Source: an uncultured Prevotellaceae bacterium
Lineage (GTDB): Bacteria > Bacteroidota > Bacteroidia > Bacteroidales > Muribaculaceae
Direction of reading: 5' to 3'
Assembly: GCA_947167995.1 (NCBI GenBank)
Contig: CAMVKS010000001.1
Coordinates: forward strand, 58,061-122,060
DNA: 64,000 nucleotides
Made by a program: the position numbers and the translations under genes. Shown one piece after another: positions 43,514-51,744 of the stretch. The number at the start of each line of letters is the position of its first letter. Position 1 is the stretch's first letter. The notes beneath the pieces were generated by a model. That model saw only the letters and a list, made by a program, of their open reading frames with translations. It was not told the DNA's origin and did no database searches.

Positions 43514-44644
43514 ATGGAATACAAAGTAATAGCAACCAACAACGACAGCAAAGCACGTGCAGGTGTGATTCACACCGACCATGGCGATATCCTTACTCCC
43601 ATTTTTATGCCAGTGGGAACTGTGGGGAGTGTGAAAGCTGTACACATGAGTGAGTTGCGCGACGATATAAAGGCACAGATAATCTTGGGCAACACTTATC
43701 ATCTCTATCTGCGTCCTGGAATGGATATTATAGAGAAAGCTGGTGGTCTTCACAGGTTCAACAGTTGGGAAAGGCCAATTCTTACCGATAGCGGGGGCTT
43801 CCAGGTGTTCTCGCTCAGTGAGAATCGCAAGCTCAAAGAGGAAGGTGTCACTTTTCGAAGCCATATCGATGGCTCTAAGCACTTGTTCACTCCCGAGAAA
43901 GTTGTTGACATTCAGCGCAGTATTGGTAGTGATATCATGATGGCACTTGATGAGTGCCCTCCTGGCACAAGCGACTACCGTTATGCCCAGAAGTCGCTAC
44001 GTCTCACGCAGGGATGGCTCGAACGTGGGTGGAAGCACTTTAATGAGACCTCCCCGCGATATGGGCACAGTCAGGCGTTTTTTCCAATCGTACAAGGATG
44101 TACCTATAAAGACCTTCGTCAGGATGCGGCAAAGCATGTCGCCGATCTTGGAGCCGAAGGAAATGCCATAGGTGGCCTGGCAGTGGGAGAGCCAGTGGAG
44201 GTGATGTATGAGATGATTGAGATTGTAAATGAGATTCTACCAGAAAATAGACCACGATATCTGATGGGAGTTGGAACTCCTGCCAACATTCTCGAGTCTA
44301 TCGACCGCGGTGTTGACATGATGGATTGTGTCATGCCCACTCGCAACGGGCGAAATGGCATGCTCTTCACACAACATGGAATCATGAACATGCGCAACAA
44401 GAAGTGGGCCGATGATTTCTCGCCGCTTCAGGAAGATGGTGCTTCGGTGGTTGACCATGTGTACAGCAAAGCCTATGTGCGACACCTGTTCATAGCTGGT
44501 GAGCTACTTGCTATGCAGATTGCAAGCATTCACAATCTTGCGTTCTACCTCTGGCTCGTGGGTGAGGCTCGAAAACACATTATTGATGGTGACTTCAAGA
44601 CATGGAAAACTCAGATGGTTGAGAATGTCACTCGTCGATTATAA
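43514..44644 (+). CDS. tgt: tRNA-guanine transglycosylase
   Basis: 376 residues, the normal length. Exchanges G34 for preQ1 in tRNAs with GUN anticodons, en route to queuosine. The barrel motifs are clear: the LTDSGGFQVFSL active-site region, DIMMALDECPPG and MDCVMPTRNGRNG (nucleophile Asp). Near the C-terminus, at the place where most Tgt proteins carry the CxCx2C zinc cysteines, the sequence is GASVVDHVYSKAYVRHL without any cysteine, though the last histidine (IHNL) is kept. Within the operon it separates mutL from the LptG-like gene. Confidence 0.95.
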   Translation: MEYKVIATNNDSKARAGVIHTDHGDILTPIFMPVGTVGSVKAVHMSELRDDIKAQIILGNTYHLYLRPGMDIIEKAGGLHRFNSWERPILTDSGGFQVFSLSENRKLKEEGVTFRSHIDGSKHLFTPEKVVDIQRSIGSDIMMALDECPPGTSDYRYAQKSLRLTQGWLERGWKHFNETSPRYGHSQAFFPIVQGCTYKDLRQDAAKHVADLGAEGNAIGGLAVGEPVEVMYEMIEIVNEILPENRPRYLMGVGTPANILESIDRGVDMMDCVMPTRNGRNGMLFTQHGIMNMRNKKWADDFSPLQEDGASVVDHVYSKAYVRHLFIAGELLAMQIASIHNLAFYLWLVGEARKHIIDGDFKTWKTQMVENVTRRL

Positions 44645-44670
44645 ACTGGTGTTCTATCAATTAAGAAATA

Positions 44671-45981
44671 ATGGGAATAATCAGGCGGAATAAAAAAGGA
44701 TCGGATTCCATAATACAGAATTCTCAGAAGTGGAATCTTCTTGAAGAAGGAACGCAGAGTGTGCGCTCCGAATATGATTTTTCTCAATTTCAAATTCAAC
44801 AAGCACCTGAGCAGTTAAATCAAGAGCAACTTGGGCTTGCCCGCGACAATAAAGAAGAGCATAGCAACAGCACATTAAATGAAGAACCAAAGGAGAAGGT
44901 GAAAAAGCCCTGGATAAAGCATTTTGATACTTATATTATTAAGAAATTCTTGGGAACGTTCTTCTTCGCTATATTGTTGCTGTTGGCTATTGTTGTCATG
45001 TTTGACATCAACGAGAAGCTCGATGCCATGCTCACTGCGCCGCTCAAGGAGACTGTGTTTAAATACTTCTTGAACTTCCTTCCTTATTTCGCCAACCAAT
45101 TTGCGCCACTGTTTGTCTTTATCTCAGTCATTTTTTTCACTTCCAAGCTTGCCGACCATAGCGAGATTATTGCCATGCTCTCAAGTGGCATCAGCTTCAG
45201 GCGTCTCATGGTGCCCTATCTTGTGAGTGCTACGATAATTGCTATATTAACTCTGCTGCTCGCATTGTATGTTATTCCACCTGCCAACATCCAGCGAATT
45301 GATTATACCAACAGATGGGTGAAGAACAAACGAGTGGACTATGGCGACAACATCCAGCTGCAGGTGCGACCTGGTGTTATGGCCTATCTGTCTCGTTATG
45401 ACAATACCACAAAACGAGGATTCCGATTCACAATGGAGGAATTTAATGGCAACAAACTTGTGTCACGCATCACAGCTCAAGATGTGAAATATGACACTCT
45501 GGGTCGATGGCAGCTCAATAATTATGGGGTCAGAAAATTTCAAGGCCTCAAAGAAACCTATAAAAAGGGTGTGTCGCTTGATACTTTGCTTCGCATTGAG
45601 CCTCGTGACTTCCTCATTGCAAAGAACGACCAGGAGATGCTCACTTCGCCACAGCTGCGAGACTACATCAACAAGCAGAAAGCTCGCGGTGTGGCCAATC
45701 TCCAGCAGTTTGAGCTGGAATATGAGAAACGCTTTGCTATGACAGCCGCAGCATTTATTCTCACCGTTATTGGGCTGTCACTATCGTCGCGCAAGGTGAG
45801 AGGAGGCATGGGCGTGAATATAGGTATAGGCCTGATGCTGAGTTTCTCCTACATTTTGTTTATGACAGTGACTCAAACCTTCGCCATCAGTGGCTATACT
45901 TCCCCACGTTTGGCGATGTGGATTCCTAATATAGTGTATACCATTATTGCAATATTCCTCTACCATCGTGCAGCGCAGTGA
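44671..45981 (+). CDS. LptF/LptG (YjgP/YjgQ) family permease with long N-terminal extension
   Basis: 436 residues. Residues about 1-85 are polar and disordered-looking (many Q, E, N). The membrane domain begins at FDTYIIKKFLGTFFFAILLLLAI and has six predicted segments, three before and three after a periplasmic beta-jellyroll (about 215-335). LptF/G pump LPS out of the inner membrane with LptB. Usual family length is about 360, so the extension is noteworthy; no later ATG gives a complete first helix, since the next Met is inside it. Co-location with the OstA-like gene supports LPS export. Confidence 0.88.
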   Translation: MGIIRRNKKGSDSIIQNSQKWNLLEEGTQSVRSEYDFSQFQIQQAPEQLNQEQLGLARDNKEEHSNSTLNEEPKEKVKKPWIKHFDTYIIKKFLGTFFFAILLLLAIVVMFDINEKLDAMLTAPLKETVFKYFLNFLPYFANQFAPLFVFISVIFFTSKLADHSEIIAMLSSGISFRRLMVPYLVSATIIAILTLLLALYVIPPANIQRIDYTNRWVKNKRVDYGDNIQLQVRPGVMAYLSRYDNTTKRGFRFTMEEFNGNKLVSRITAQDVKYDTLGRWQLNNYGVRKFQGLKETYKKGVSLDTLLRIEPRDFLIAKNDQEMLTSPQLRDYINKQKARGVANLQQFELEYEKRFAMTAAAFILTVIGLSLSSRKVRGGMGVNIGIGLMLSFSYILFMTVTQTFAISGYTSPRLAMWIPNIVYTIIAIFLYHRAAQ

Positions 45982-46057
45982 TTTTTCTGGATTTTTGCGT
46001 TTGAAGCATTTCACCCATTCTATTTGTTGGCCCCAACAGAACTCAAGTCTTTATATG

Positions 46058-46774
46058 CTAAAGAACTATAGCTGCTTCAAGTGCCAGGTGCATCATCGTG
46101 CGGAAACTGGTTTGTCGTTCTTCGGCACTCATGGCGGTAAAATCGACCAGTGAGTCACTAATCGTTAGCAGGCAAGCTGCGCCTTTCCCTAACACATTGG
46201 CATTGTGGAACAGGGCAAAACTTTCCATCTCAACACAATCAACGCCCGTGCGCTCTCTAACGTCTTGCCATTTCTCGCTGTTGGGACCACCGTAGAAAAC
46301 ATCGCTTGAATGCACTTTGCAAGGAGTACATGCAATTGCTAAAGCCTTGGCTTTTTCAATTATTACTTGGTTAATGTGCTTGCTGGGAAAGAGCTCATGG
46401 CTTGTCTCGCCATTGTGAACTTGAGCATAGGAAGAAGAACTGTAGGCCGAGTTTGCAAGAACAACATCACCCACGTTCAACTTTTCGCTATAGCTACCTG
46501 CCGACCCAATGCGGATTATATTTTCCACGCCATAGAACTTATATAGTTCATGGCTATAGATCCCTATACTTGGCATTCCCATTCCACTGGCCATCACCGA
46601 TACGGGCTCACCTTTGTAGGTGCCGGTAAAGCCAAGTACGTTTCTTACCGATGTCACAAGCTCGGGTTTCTCAAGGAAATTCTCGGCTATATATTTTGCT
46701 CGCAGTGGGTCGCCTGGCATTAGTATGGTCTTGGCGAATGCTCCCACGGGGGCATTGATGTGTGGGGTTGACAT
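46058..46774 (-). CDS. deoD: Purine nucleoside phosphorylase, DeoD type
   Basis: 238 residues, the normal size of hexameric PNP. Splits purine (deoxy)nucleosides with phosphate. MPGDPLRAKYIAENFL, SGMGMPSIGIYSHELY and RIGSAGSYSEKLNVGDVV are the PNP/UDP family motifs. VEMESFALFHNA and ISDSLVDF (catalytic Asp of the DeoD type) complete the site. It is convergent with the LptG-like gene and 40 bases downstream of the transglycosylase gene on the same strand. Confidence 0.94.
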   Translation of the reverse strand: MSTPHINAPVGAFAKTILMPGDPLRAKYIAENFLEKPELVTSVRNVLGFTGTYKGEPVSVMASGMGMPSIGIYSHELYKFYGVENIIRIGSAGSYSEKLNVGDVVLANSAYSSSSYAQVHNGETSHELFPSKHINQVIIEKAKALAIACTPCKVHSSDVFYGGPNSEKWQDVRERTGVDCVEMESFALFHNANVLGKGAACLLTISDSLVDFTAMSAEERQTSFRTMMHLALEAAIVL

Positions 46775-46814
46775 AATGATGTGTTTTATTTACAATGCTT
46801 TATACTGTGTGTGA

Positions 46815-48311
46815 TTATTTCTTTCCATGTTGCTTTGCGTCGTACCTTCGGAACACTCTATAGGCATTCTCTACCTGACGCACATAGTTGATAGTTTCAG
46901 TGCCGCGGCAGTAGCCATAGCTGCACACCGGGTCGTTGTAGAATTCTGGCCTCATTTTCCACAAAATGGCTTCTTCTACATTGGAGTACCACACTTGTGG
47001 CTTCTTGCCATACTTTTGGGCGAGTCTCATAGCATCGGTCACGTGTCCCATTCCGGCATTATAGGCACCCAAGCAGAACCTCAGTCGCTCGGCAGGGTTG
47101 GAAATATAGCTTTGAAGGAATTTGTTGGATTTCGACAGAATGAGGCTGGCAATATACACGCTCTTCTCGGGGTCGCTAAGGTCTTCTTCGCTGAATCCGT
47201 AGCCTGCAGCGGTTTTTGGCATAATCTGCATCAATCCTCTGGCGCCAGCCCACGAAACAGCCGATGGGTTGAAGTTCGACTCCACATAGGCCACAGCGGC
47301 AAGGAAAGTCCATTCAACTCCTGCTGTTGCAGCATATTTCTTGAAAAGTCGGTCATATCCCGAGATATCGCCTGCTCCTCGTTTATAGAGCTTGGCATAA
47401 TCTATCTGTCCGCTTTGATTCTTGGAAGCTTCGATGATCGAAGCCACCGAGTCGCCCAGAGCCCTCATCGAGTCGAGGTGGTGCTTGTTCATCACAAAGT
47501 AGCGCTGCCTAATCTCACGGGCACTGGCTATCGTATTGTTGTTCTTGGCCCACGTGTTGATAGTGTCGGCAAGCCATTTCCAGTCTTTTCCCACAGCCCA
47601 TGAGGCACGTTGTGGGAAACCCACCTTGAGGCTGATGTTGATGCTGTCGTTATAGGTTTTGTTGATTTGTGCGATGTCGCTGTCGGCGATGGTCAGTGGC
47701 AGTCTTCCATTTGCCACCATCTCAATGAGCTGCTCGCTGATGAGTGAATCGTTGTCGATAGCGTGAATCTTGATGCCTCCACCAATCTCACTGTCGAGGT
47801 TTCTCAATCGTGCTTCATATTTTGAGCCATGAATCACATACACATCTTTGCCTATGAGCTGGATGACATTGGTGATAGAATCTTTTGAAAGAGGTTGGAC
47901 AAGTACTTGATAGGTGACATTCTGCTCGCCGCAATGAATCACATGCTCTTTATACTCGGCAGTGATAGGAATCTCGTAGGCCGCCACATGAACCTTGTTG
48001 TTCTCTAAGAAGCTGACCAGCTCTTTCATGCTGCTGGCAACGTGGAATTTTACCTCCATCTTGTTCTCGCGTGCAAAACGGCAGATGCGCTCATAGTCAT
48101 AACCCAAAGTGTCGCCTTTGAGAGTGAAGAAACTGGCAGGGCTGTAGATTGTGCCCACTATGAGCGTGTCGGGGAACTCGTGTGTCACCTTTATCGTTGG
48201 CAACGATGCAGTGCGATCCTTGTCGTCTTGCCCTGACTTGCCTTTGCATGTGGCAAGGACAAGTGGCATGGCCATCAATGCGAGTAGGATAATAACTTTC
48301 AGTGATTTCAT
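46815..48311 (-). CDS. mltF: Membrane-bound lytic transglycosylase F-like
   Basis: 498 residues. The signal peptide has a lipobox-like LVLATC (Cys22), suggesting a lipoprotein. An extracellular solute-binding family 3 domain (about 45-285) contains DTLIVGTIYSPASFFTLKGD. The SLT domain (about 310-480) has the catalytic Glu in AVAYVESNFNPSAVS and the motif GARGLMQIMPKTA. MltF has exactly this two-part plan. It cleaves peptidoglycan to give 1,6-anhydro ends. The first domain binds an unknown ligand and may regulate it. Confidence 0.92.
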   Translation of the reverse strand: MKSLKVIILLALMAMPLVLATCKGKSGQDDKDRTASLPTIKVTHEFPDTLIVGTIYSPASFFTLKGDTLGYDYERICRFARENKMEVKFHVASSMKELVSFLENNKVHVAAYEIPITAEYKEHVIHCGEQNVTYQVLVQPLSKDSITNVIQLIGKDVYVIHGSKYEARLRNLDSEIGGGIKIHAIDNDSLISEQLIEMVANGRLPLTIADSDIAQINKTYNDSINISLKVGFPQRASWAVGKDWKWLADTINTWAKNNNTIASAREIRQRYFVMNKHHLDSMRALGDSVASIIEASKNQSGQIDYAKLYKRGAGDISGYDRLFKKYAATAGVEWTFLAAVAYVESNFNPSAVSWAGARGLMQIMPKTAAGYGFSEEDLSDPEKSVYIASLILSKSNKFLQSYISNPAERLRFCLGAYNAGMGHVTDAMRLAQKYGKKPQVWYSNVEEAILWKMRPEFYNDPVCSYGYCRGTETINYVRQVENAYRVFRRYDAKQHGKK

Positions 48312-48363
48312 TGAGCCAAATTAATGTGGTACTGCTTAGTTTATAACTGAAAACAAGGTGTTT

Positions 48364-49215
48364 TTATTGTATCGATGCTATTACTTCGAGTAGTATCAAT
48401 ACAGCCGGCACGACAAAAAGAAGACTGTCGATGCGGTCGAGAATGCCGCCGTGACCAGGAATAAGGTTGCCTGAGTCTTTGACACCGGCAGTGCGTTTCA
48501 ACAGCGACTCAAACAGGTCGCCAAGTGTGCCGGCAACAACCACCACCAAGCCCATGGCAATCCATGAGTCGAGACTCATGTCTTGTGGGTTGAGCAGCTG
48601 GCACACAGCATCGACGCATGCGATGACAATGGCGGCAGCTATCACTGCGGCAGCTCCGCCACCAACACCTTCCCACGACTTCTTAGGACTGATGCGCTCA
48701 AAGAGGCGATGCTTGCCTATGGCACATCCCACCAAGAACGCTCCCGTGTCGTAGAGCCACAGGAAGATGAACAGGCACAACACCACTTGAGGCGAGAACT
48801 TGCTTGCAAGGCTGCACAGCATAGCAAGCGGCAAAGCCACATAGAGCAGCGATGCGAGTGACTGACGCACATCGGCAATGGCGTTGCGCTCGGCAAGATA
48901 AAGCTGTAGCGTGAGACGCAGGAGCAGATACAGCGACACTGGCACTAAGCACAGGCCGTGGGGTAGCCCCGTGCAGTAATAAGCAAAGAAGGAGAGCAGC
49001 AAAGCCACACCGCCAGCACAGTCAATTGACTGCAGTAGCTTGGGCAATGGCTTGCCGTCATGGTTCAGCAGTCTTGAAGCTTCAAGCATGCCGAAGACAA
49101 CAAAGCAAGAAAACAAGATTAAGAACAATATCTTACTGGTCTCCCATAGCAATAATGCAGCTACTATCAATGCAACATAAATGCCTCCAAACAAGGCTCG
49201 CTTGACGATATTCAT
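48364..49215 (-). CDS. cdsA: Phosphatidate cytidylyltransferase
   Basis: 283 residues, a polytopic inner-membrane enzyme. Makes CDP-diacylglycerol, the precursor of all phospholipids. The CDP-alcohol signature region appears at the end: GDLFESLLKRTAGVKDSGNL followed by IPGHGGILDRIDSL. SPKKSWEGVGGGAAAV is the usual preceding loop. About eight hydrophobic segments are visible. TAAATTTG on the minus strand (49251-49258) may be its -7 box. It is divergent from rarA. Confidence 0.95.
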   Translation of the reverse strand: MNIVKRALFGGIYVALIVAALLLWETSKILFLILFSCFVVFGMLEASRLLNHDGKPLPKLLQSIDCAGGVALLLSFFAYYCTGLPHGLCLVPVSLYLLLRLTLQLYLAERNAIADVRQSLASLLYVALPLAMLCSLASKFSPQVVLCLFIFLWLYDTGAFLVGCAIGKHRLFERISPKKSWEGVGGGAAAVIAAAIVIACVDAVCQLLNPQDMSLDSWIAMGLVVVVAGTLGDLFESLLKRTAGVKDSGNLIPGHGGILDRIDSLLFVVPAVLILLEVIASIQ

Positions 49216-49377
49216 TATAGTCGATATTTATCGGATGAAAAATTTGCGTGCAAATTTACACTTTTTTGTGGAATAAAGCATTATATACGTCAACAAAAAG
49301 TATTATCTTTGTGACTCTAAATTAATGCACGATGCGCCGCAGGCGCAAGCTTACTACTTACAACTTACTACTTAATT
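49216..49377. other. Divergent region between cdsA and rarA
   Basis: It holds a minus-strand -7 box (TAAATTTG, 49251-49258) for cdsA and a plus-strand -7 box (TATCTTTG, 49304-49311) for rarA. A small hairpin, GCGCC-GCA-GGCGC, lies at about 49334-49346. A CTTACTACTTACAACTTACT low-complexity run ends just before the rarA ATG. Confidence 0.45.
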
Positions 49378-50664
49378 ATGTACGAACCACTGGCCGAGCG
49401 CATGAGGCCCAAGTCGCTCGATGACTATATAGGGCAAAAACACCTTGTGGGTGAAGGGGCTGTGATACGACGAATGATTGAGAGCGGGAATATCTCTTCG
49501 TTTATCTTATGGGGACCTCCTGGAGTGGGGAAAACTACTCTTGCACGTATCATTGCCGAGCAGACTCAAGTGCCGTTCTATACCCTGAGTGCTGTGACGA
49601 GTGGCGTGAAAGAGGTGCGTGAGGTGCTTGACCGTTGCCGTGCCGACGCAGGCAGCATCTTCACTAAAGGACGACCAGTTCTCTTTATCGATGAGATTCA
49701 CCGCTTCAACAAGTCGCAGCAAGATTCGCTGCTTGGAGCTGTTGAGAATGGTACCGTGACCTTGATTGGCGCCACTACCGAGAATCCATCGTTTGAGGTG
49801 ATTCGTCCGTTGCTCTCCCGTGCTCAGGTCTATGTGCTTGAACCACTCACGAGCGAAGACCTGTTGCAGCTTCTCGACCGTGCCATAAAAACTGATAAAA
49901 TCTTTAAAGACCGCAAGGTTAAGGTTCAAGAGACCGAGGCGATGCTGCGCTACAGTGGTGGCGATGCCCGCAAGTTGCTCAACATCCTTGACTTGATTTA
50001 CCAGTCGCTCGATGCACATGAGCCGTTTGTCATCAATGACCAGATTGTCACCGACCGCCTTCAACAGAATCCGCTCGCTTTCGACAAAAATGGCGAGATG
50101 CACTACGACATAATTTCGGCATTTATCAAGTCGATTCGCGGTAGTGACCCCGATGCTGCCGTCTATTGGCTCGCGCGCTTGATTGCTGGTGGCGAAGACC
50201 CCAAGTTCATTGCACGCCGCTTGTGTATCCTCGCTGCCGAGGACATAGGCCTTGCCAATCCTAATGCGCTGTTGCTTGCTAATTCCACTTTCGACATCAT
50301 CAACAAGATAGGGTGGCCCGAGGGGCGCATCCCGCTGAGCGAGTGTGCCATATACCTCGCCACCAGCGAGAAGAGCAATAGTGCTTATCTCGCAATCGAC
50401 GAAGCTCTCGCCAACGTGAACCAGACTGGCAATCTCCCGGTGCCGCTGCACCTGCGCAATGCTCCCACAAAGCTCATGAAAGAACTGGGCTATGGTGCCG
50501 ACTACAAATATGCCCATGACTTCCCAGGACACTTCGTCAAGCAGGAATTCCTGCCTAAAGAGTTAAAGGGGACCCACTTTTGGCATCCACAACCACACAC
50601 TGCCGCCGAAGCGAAACTCAAAGAACGCCAAGAGAAAAGGTGGGGTTCTACTGGAGACAATTAA
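49378..50664 (+). CDS. rarA: Replication-associated recombination protein RarA (MgsA)
   Basis: 428 residues, AAA+ clamp-loader-related ATPase. Walker A is GPPGVGKTTLARIIA (about 43-57) and Walker B is FIDEIHRFNKSQQD. The middle sensor region reads YSGGDARKLLNILD, and the C-terminal tetramerisation part contains ARLIAGGEDPKFIARRLCI, LSECAIYLA and DFPGHFVKQEFLP. It acts at stalled forks. A hairpin follows, but its T-run faces the opposite strand. Confidence 0.94.
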   Translation: MYEPLAERMRPKSLDDYIGQKHLVGEGAVIRRMIESGNISSFILWGPPGVGKTTLARIIAEQTQVPFYTLSAVTSGVKEVREVLDRCRADAGSIFTKGRPVLFIDEIHRFNKSQQDSLLGAVENGTVTLIGATTENPSFEVIRPLLSRAQVYVLEPLTSEDLLQLLDRAIKTDKIFKDRKVKVQETEAMLRYSGGDARKLLNILDLIYQSLDAHEPFVINDQIVTDRLQQNPLAFDKNGEMHYDIISAFIKSIRGSDPDAAVYWLARLIAGGEDPKFIARRLCILAAEDIGLANPNALLLANSTFDIINKIGWPEGRIPLSECAIYLATSEKSNSAYLAIDEALANVNQTGNLPVPLHLRNAPTKLMKELGYGADYKYAHDFPGHFVKQEFLPKELKGTHFWHPQPHTAAEAKLKERQEKRWGSTGDN

Positions 50665-50674
50665 GGACTATACA

Positions 50675-50716
50675 TAAAAACAAGTGCCGCCTCTTTTTTT
50701 TGAGTGCGGCACTTGT
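50675..50716 (-). terminator. Terminator of the 50734 gene (shared hairpin with rarA)
   Basis: ACAAGTGCCGC (50680-50690) pairs perfectly with GCGGCACTTGT (50706-50716). The run of A at 50675-50679 becomes a T-run on the minus strand. Between convergent genes it may slow both. Confidence 0.75.
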
Positions 50717-50733
50717 GGTTCGTTAGGGCGTTG

Positions 50734-51249
50734 TCACTTGAAGTAGATGTCAATGTAGTCGACACACTCGTCAGCAGGATTGGTCATCTCCTGCATGCGC
50801 CAATACTTGCGGTTGCCAGTAACTTCAAAGTTGAATGAGCCGTGACGCAATACTTCTTGGCCGTTGTTGATGTGGTAGATTTTCGTCCTGATGTCTCCGG
50901 TGAAGACAAGGTGATTCTCGTCCACAATTTCGATAGTGCCATCAAGTTTCACATAGTCACCATTGGTTTTGCAGCCATCCTCGGCATCTTTACAGTTCAC
51001 TGCCAGTTGTTCGCCCTTGCAGGAGAACGTTCCATCAGCTTCCTTCTTGATGGTAACTGAGCCAAAGTATTTCCATGAAATCCACTGCAGGCTTAGCATG
51101 TGACGGCCAATGACTTTGCGCTCAAGCGCATTGCTTCCCGTGTTCTCGGTCTGAGCTCTTTTTCGTGCTGGTCTCCTCTTGGCATCGATAGTGCATGTAG
51201 TGGCCAAGAGCATTATGGCTATGAATAAGCCGAAAATAATCCTTTTCAT
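50734..51249 (-). CDS. Small secreted protein of unknown function
   Basis: 171 residues. Signal peptide 1-23 (IIFGLFIAIMLLATTCTIDA). The mature part has a basic start (KRRPARKRA) and then a compact beta-rich domain (about 50-171) with LSLQWISWKYFGSVTIKKEADG, LAVNCKDAEDGCKTNGDYVKLDG and FTGDIRTKIYHINNG. Two cysteines (about 86 and 93) could pair. I do not recognise it. It lies 13 bases downstream of the secreted thioredoxin gene on the same strand, so it may be a partner or substrate of that protein. Confidence 0.7.
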   Translation of the reverse strand: MKRIIFGLFIAIMLLATTCTIDAKRRPARKRAQTENTGSNALERKVIGRHMLSLQWISWKYFGSVTIKKEADGTFSCKGEQLAVNCKDAEDGCKTNGDYVKLDGTIEIVDENHLVFTGDIRTKIYHINNGQEVLRHGSFNFEVTGNRKYWRMQEMTNPADECVDYIDIYFK

Positions 51250-51262
51250 GATTCAAGTGGGT

Positions 51263-51676
51263 TTATTTGGTTGGCAATATTTTTTCGATATAAACTCTTA
51301 CTTCTTCCTTGGAAACTAAGCCAATCATCTCCTCGGGCTCCTCGGCACCCGGAGCGAAGAACAGTACATAAGGTATGCTTTGAATCTGCAACATAGAAGC
51401 AAGCTCACGGTTCTTATCAACATCGATGCTGTAGAAGTTGACACGTCCTTCATATTCGGTGGCAAGCTCCTCAAGTATTGGAGCCAACTTTCGGCAAGGG
51501 CCACACCAGGTAGCGTTGAAATCGATAACTATCGGTGCTCGGGCAGTCATTGTCTGAGTATCGAAAAGTTCCATGAACTTGTTTTGATCAATCTCCTTTA
51601 CTTTACTCTCGGTTTGTGCGCTGGCAACGGTCCACACGGTGAATATTGCCACAAAAATCAATAATGCTTTTTTCAT
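51263..51676 (-). CDS. Exported thioredoxin-family protein
   Basis: 137 residues. Signal peptide 1-20 (ALLIFVAIFTVWTVASA). A thioredoxin fold carries the active site WCGPC (57-61) with cis-Pro in IQSIPYVLFF. It acts in the periplasm as a disulfide oxidoreductase; no DsbD-like partner is visible here. It is followed directly by the small secreted protein at 50734. Confidence 0.9.
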   Translation of the reverse strand: MKKALLIFVAIFTVWTVASAQTESKVKEIDQNKFMELFDTQTMTARAPIVIDFNATWCGPCRKLAPILEELATEYEGRVNFYSIDVDKNRELASMLQIQSIPYVLFFAPGAEEPEEMIGLVSKEEVRVYIEKILPTK

Positions 51677-51744
51677 TGTGAAATGTATTAAATAAAATTT
51701 TATTCTTAGATTAAAAAATAATTTAATGGTTTAAAACATGAACT

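Noticed and set aside
49346..49377. CTTACTACTTACAACTTACT run before rarA as a regulatory repeat
   Set aside because: Short, imperfect and common low-complexity sequence in Bacteroidetes spacers; no support for a function.
49507..50532. 341-codon ORF on the minus strand inside rarA
   Set aside because: Antisense shadow of a recognised AAA+ gene.
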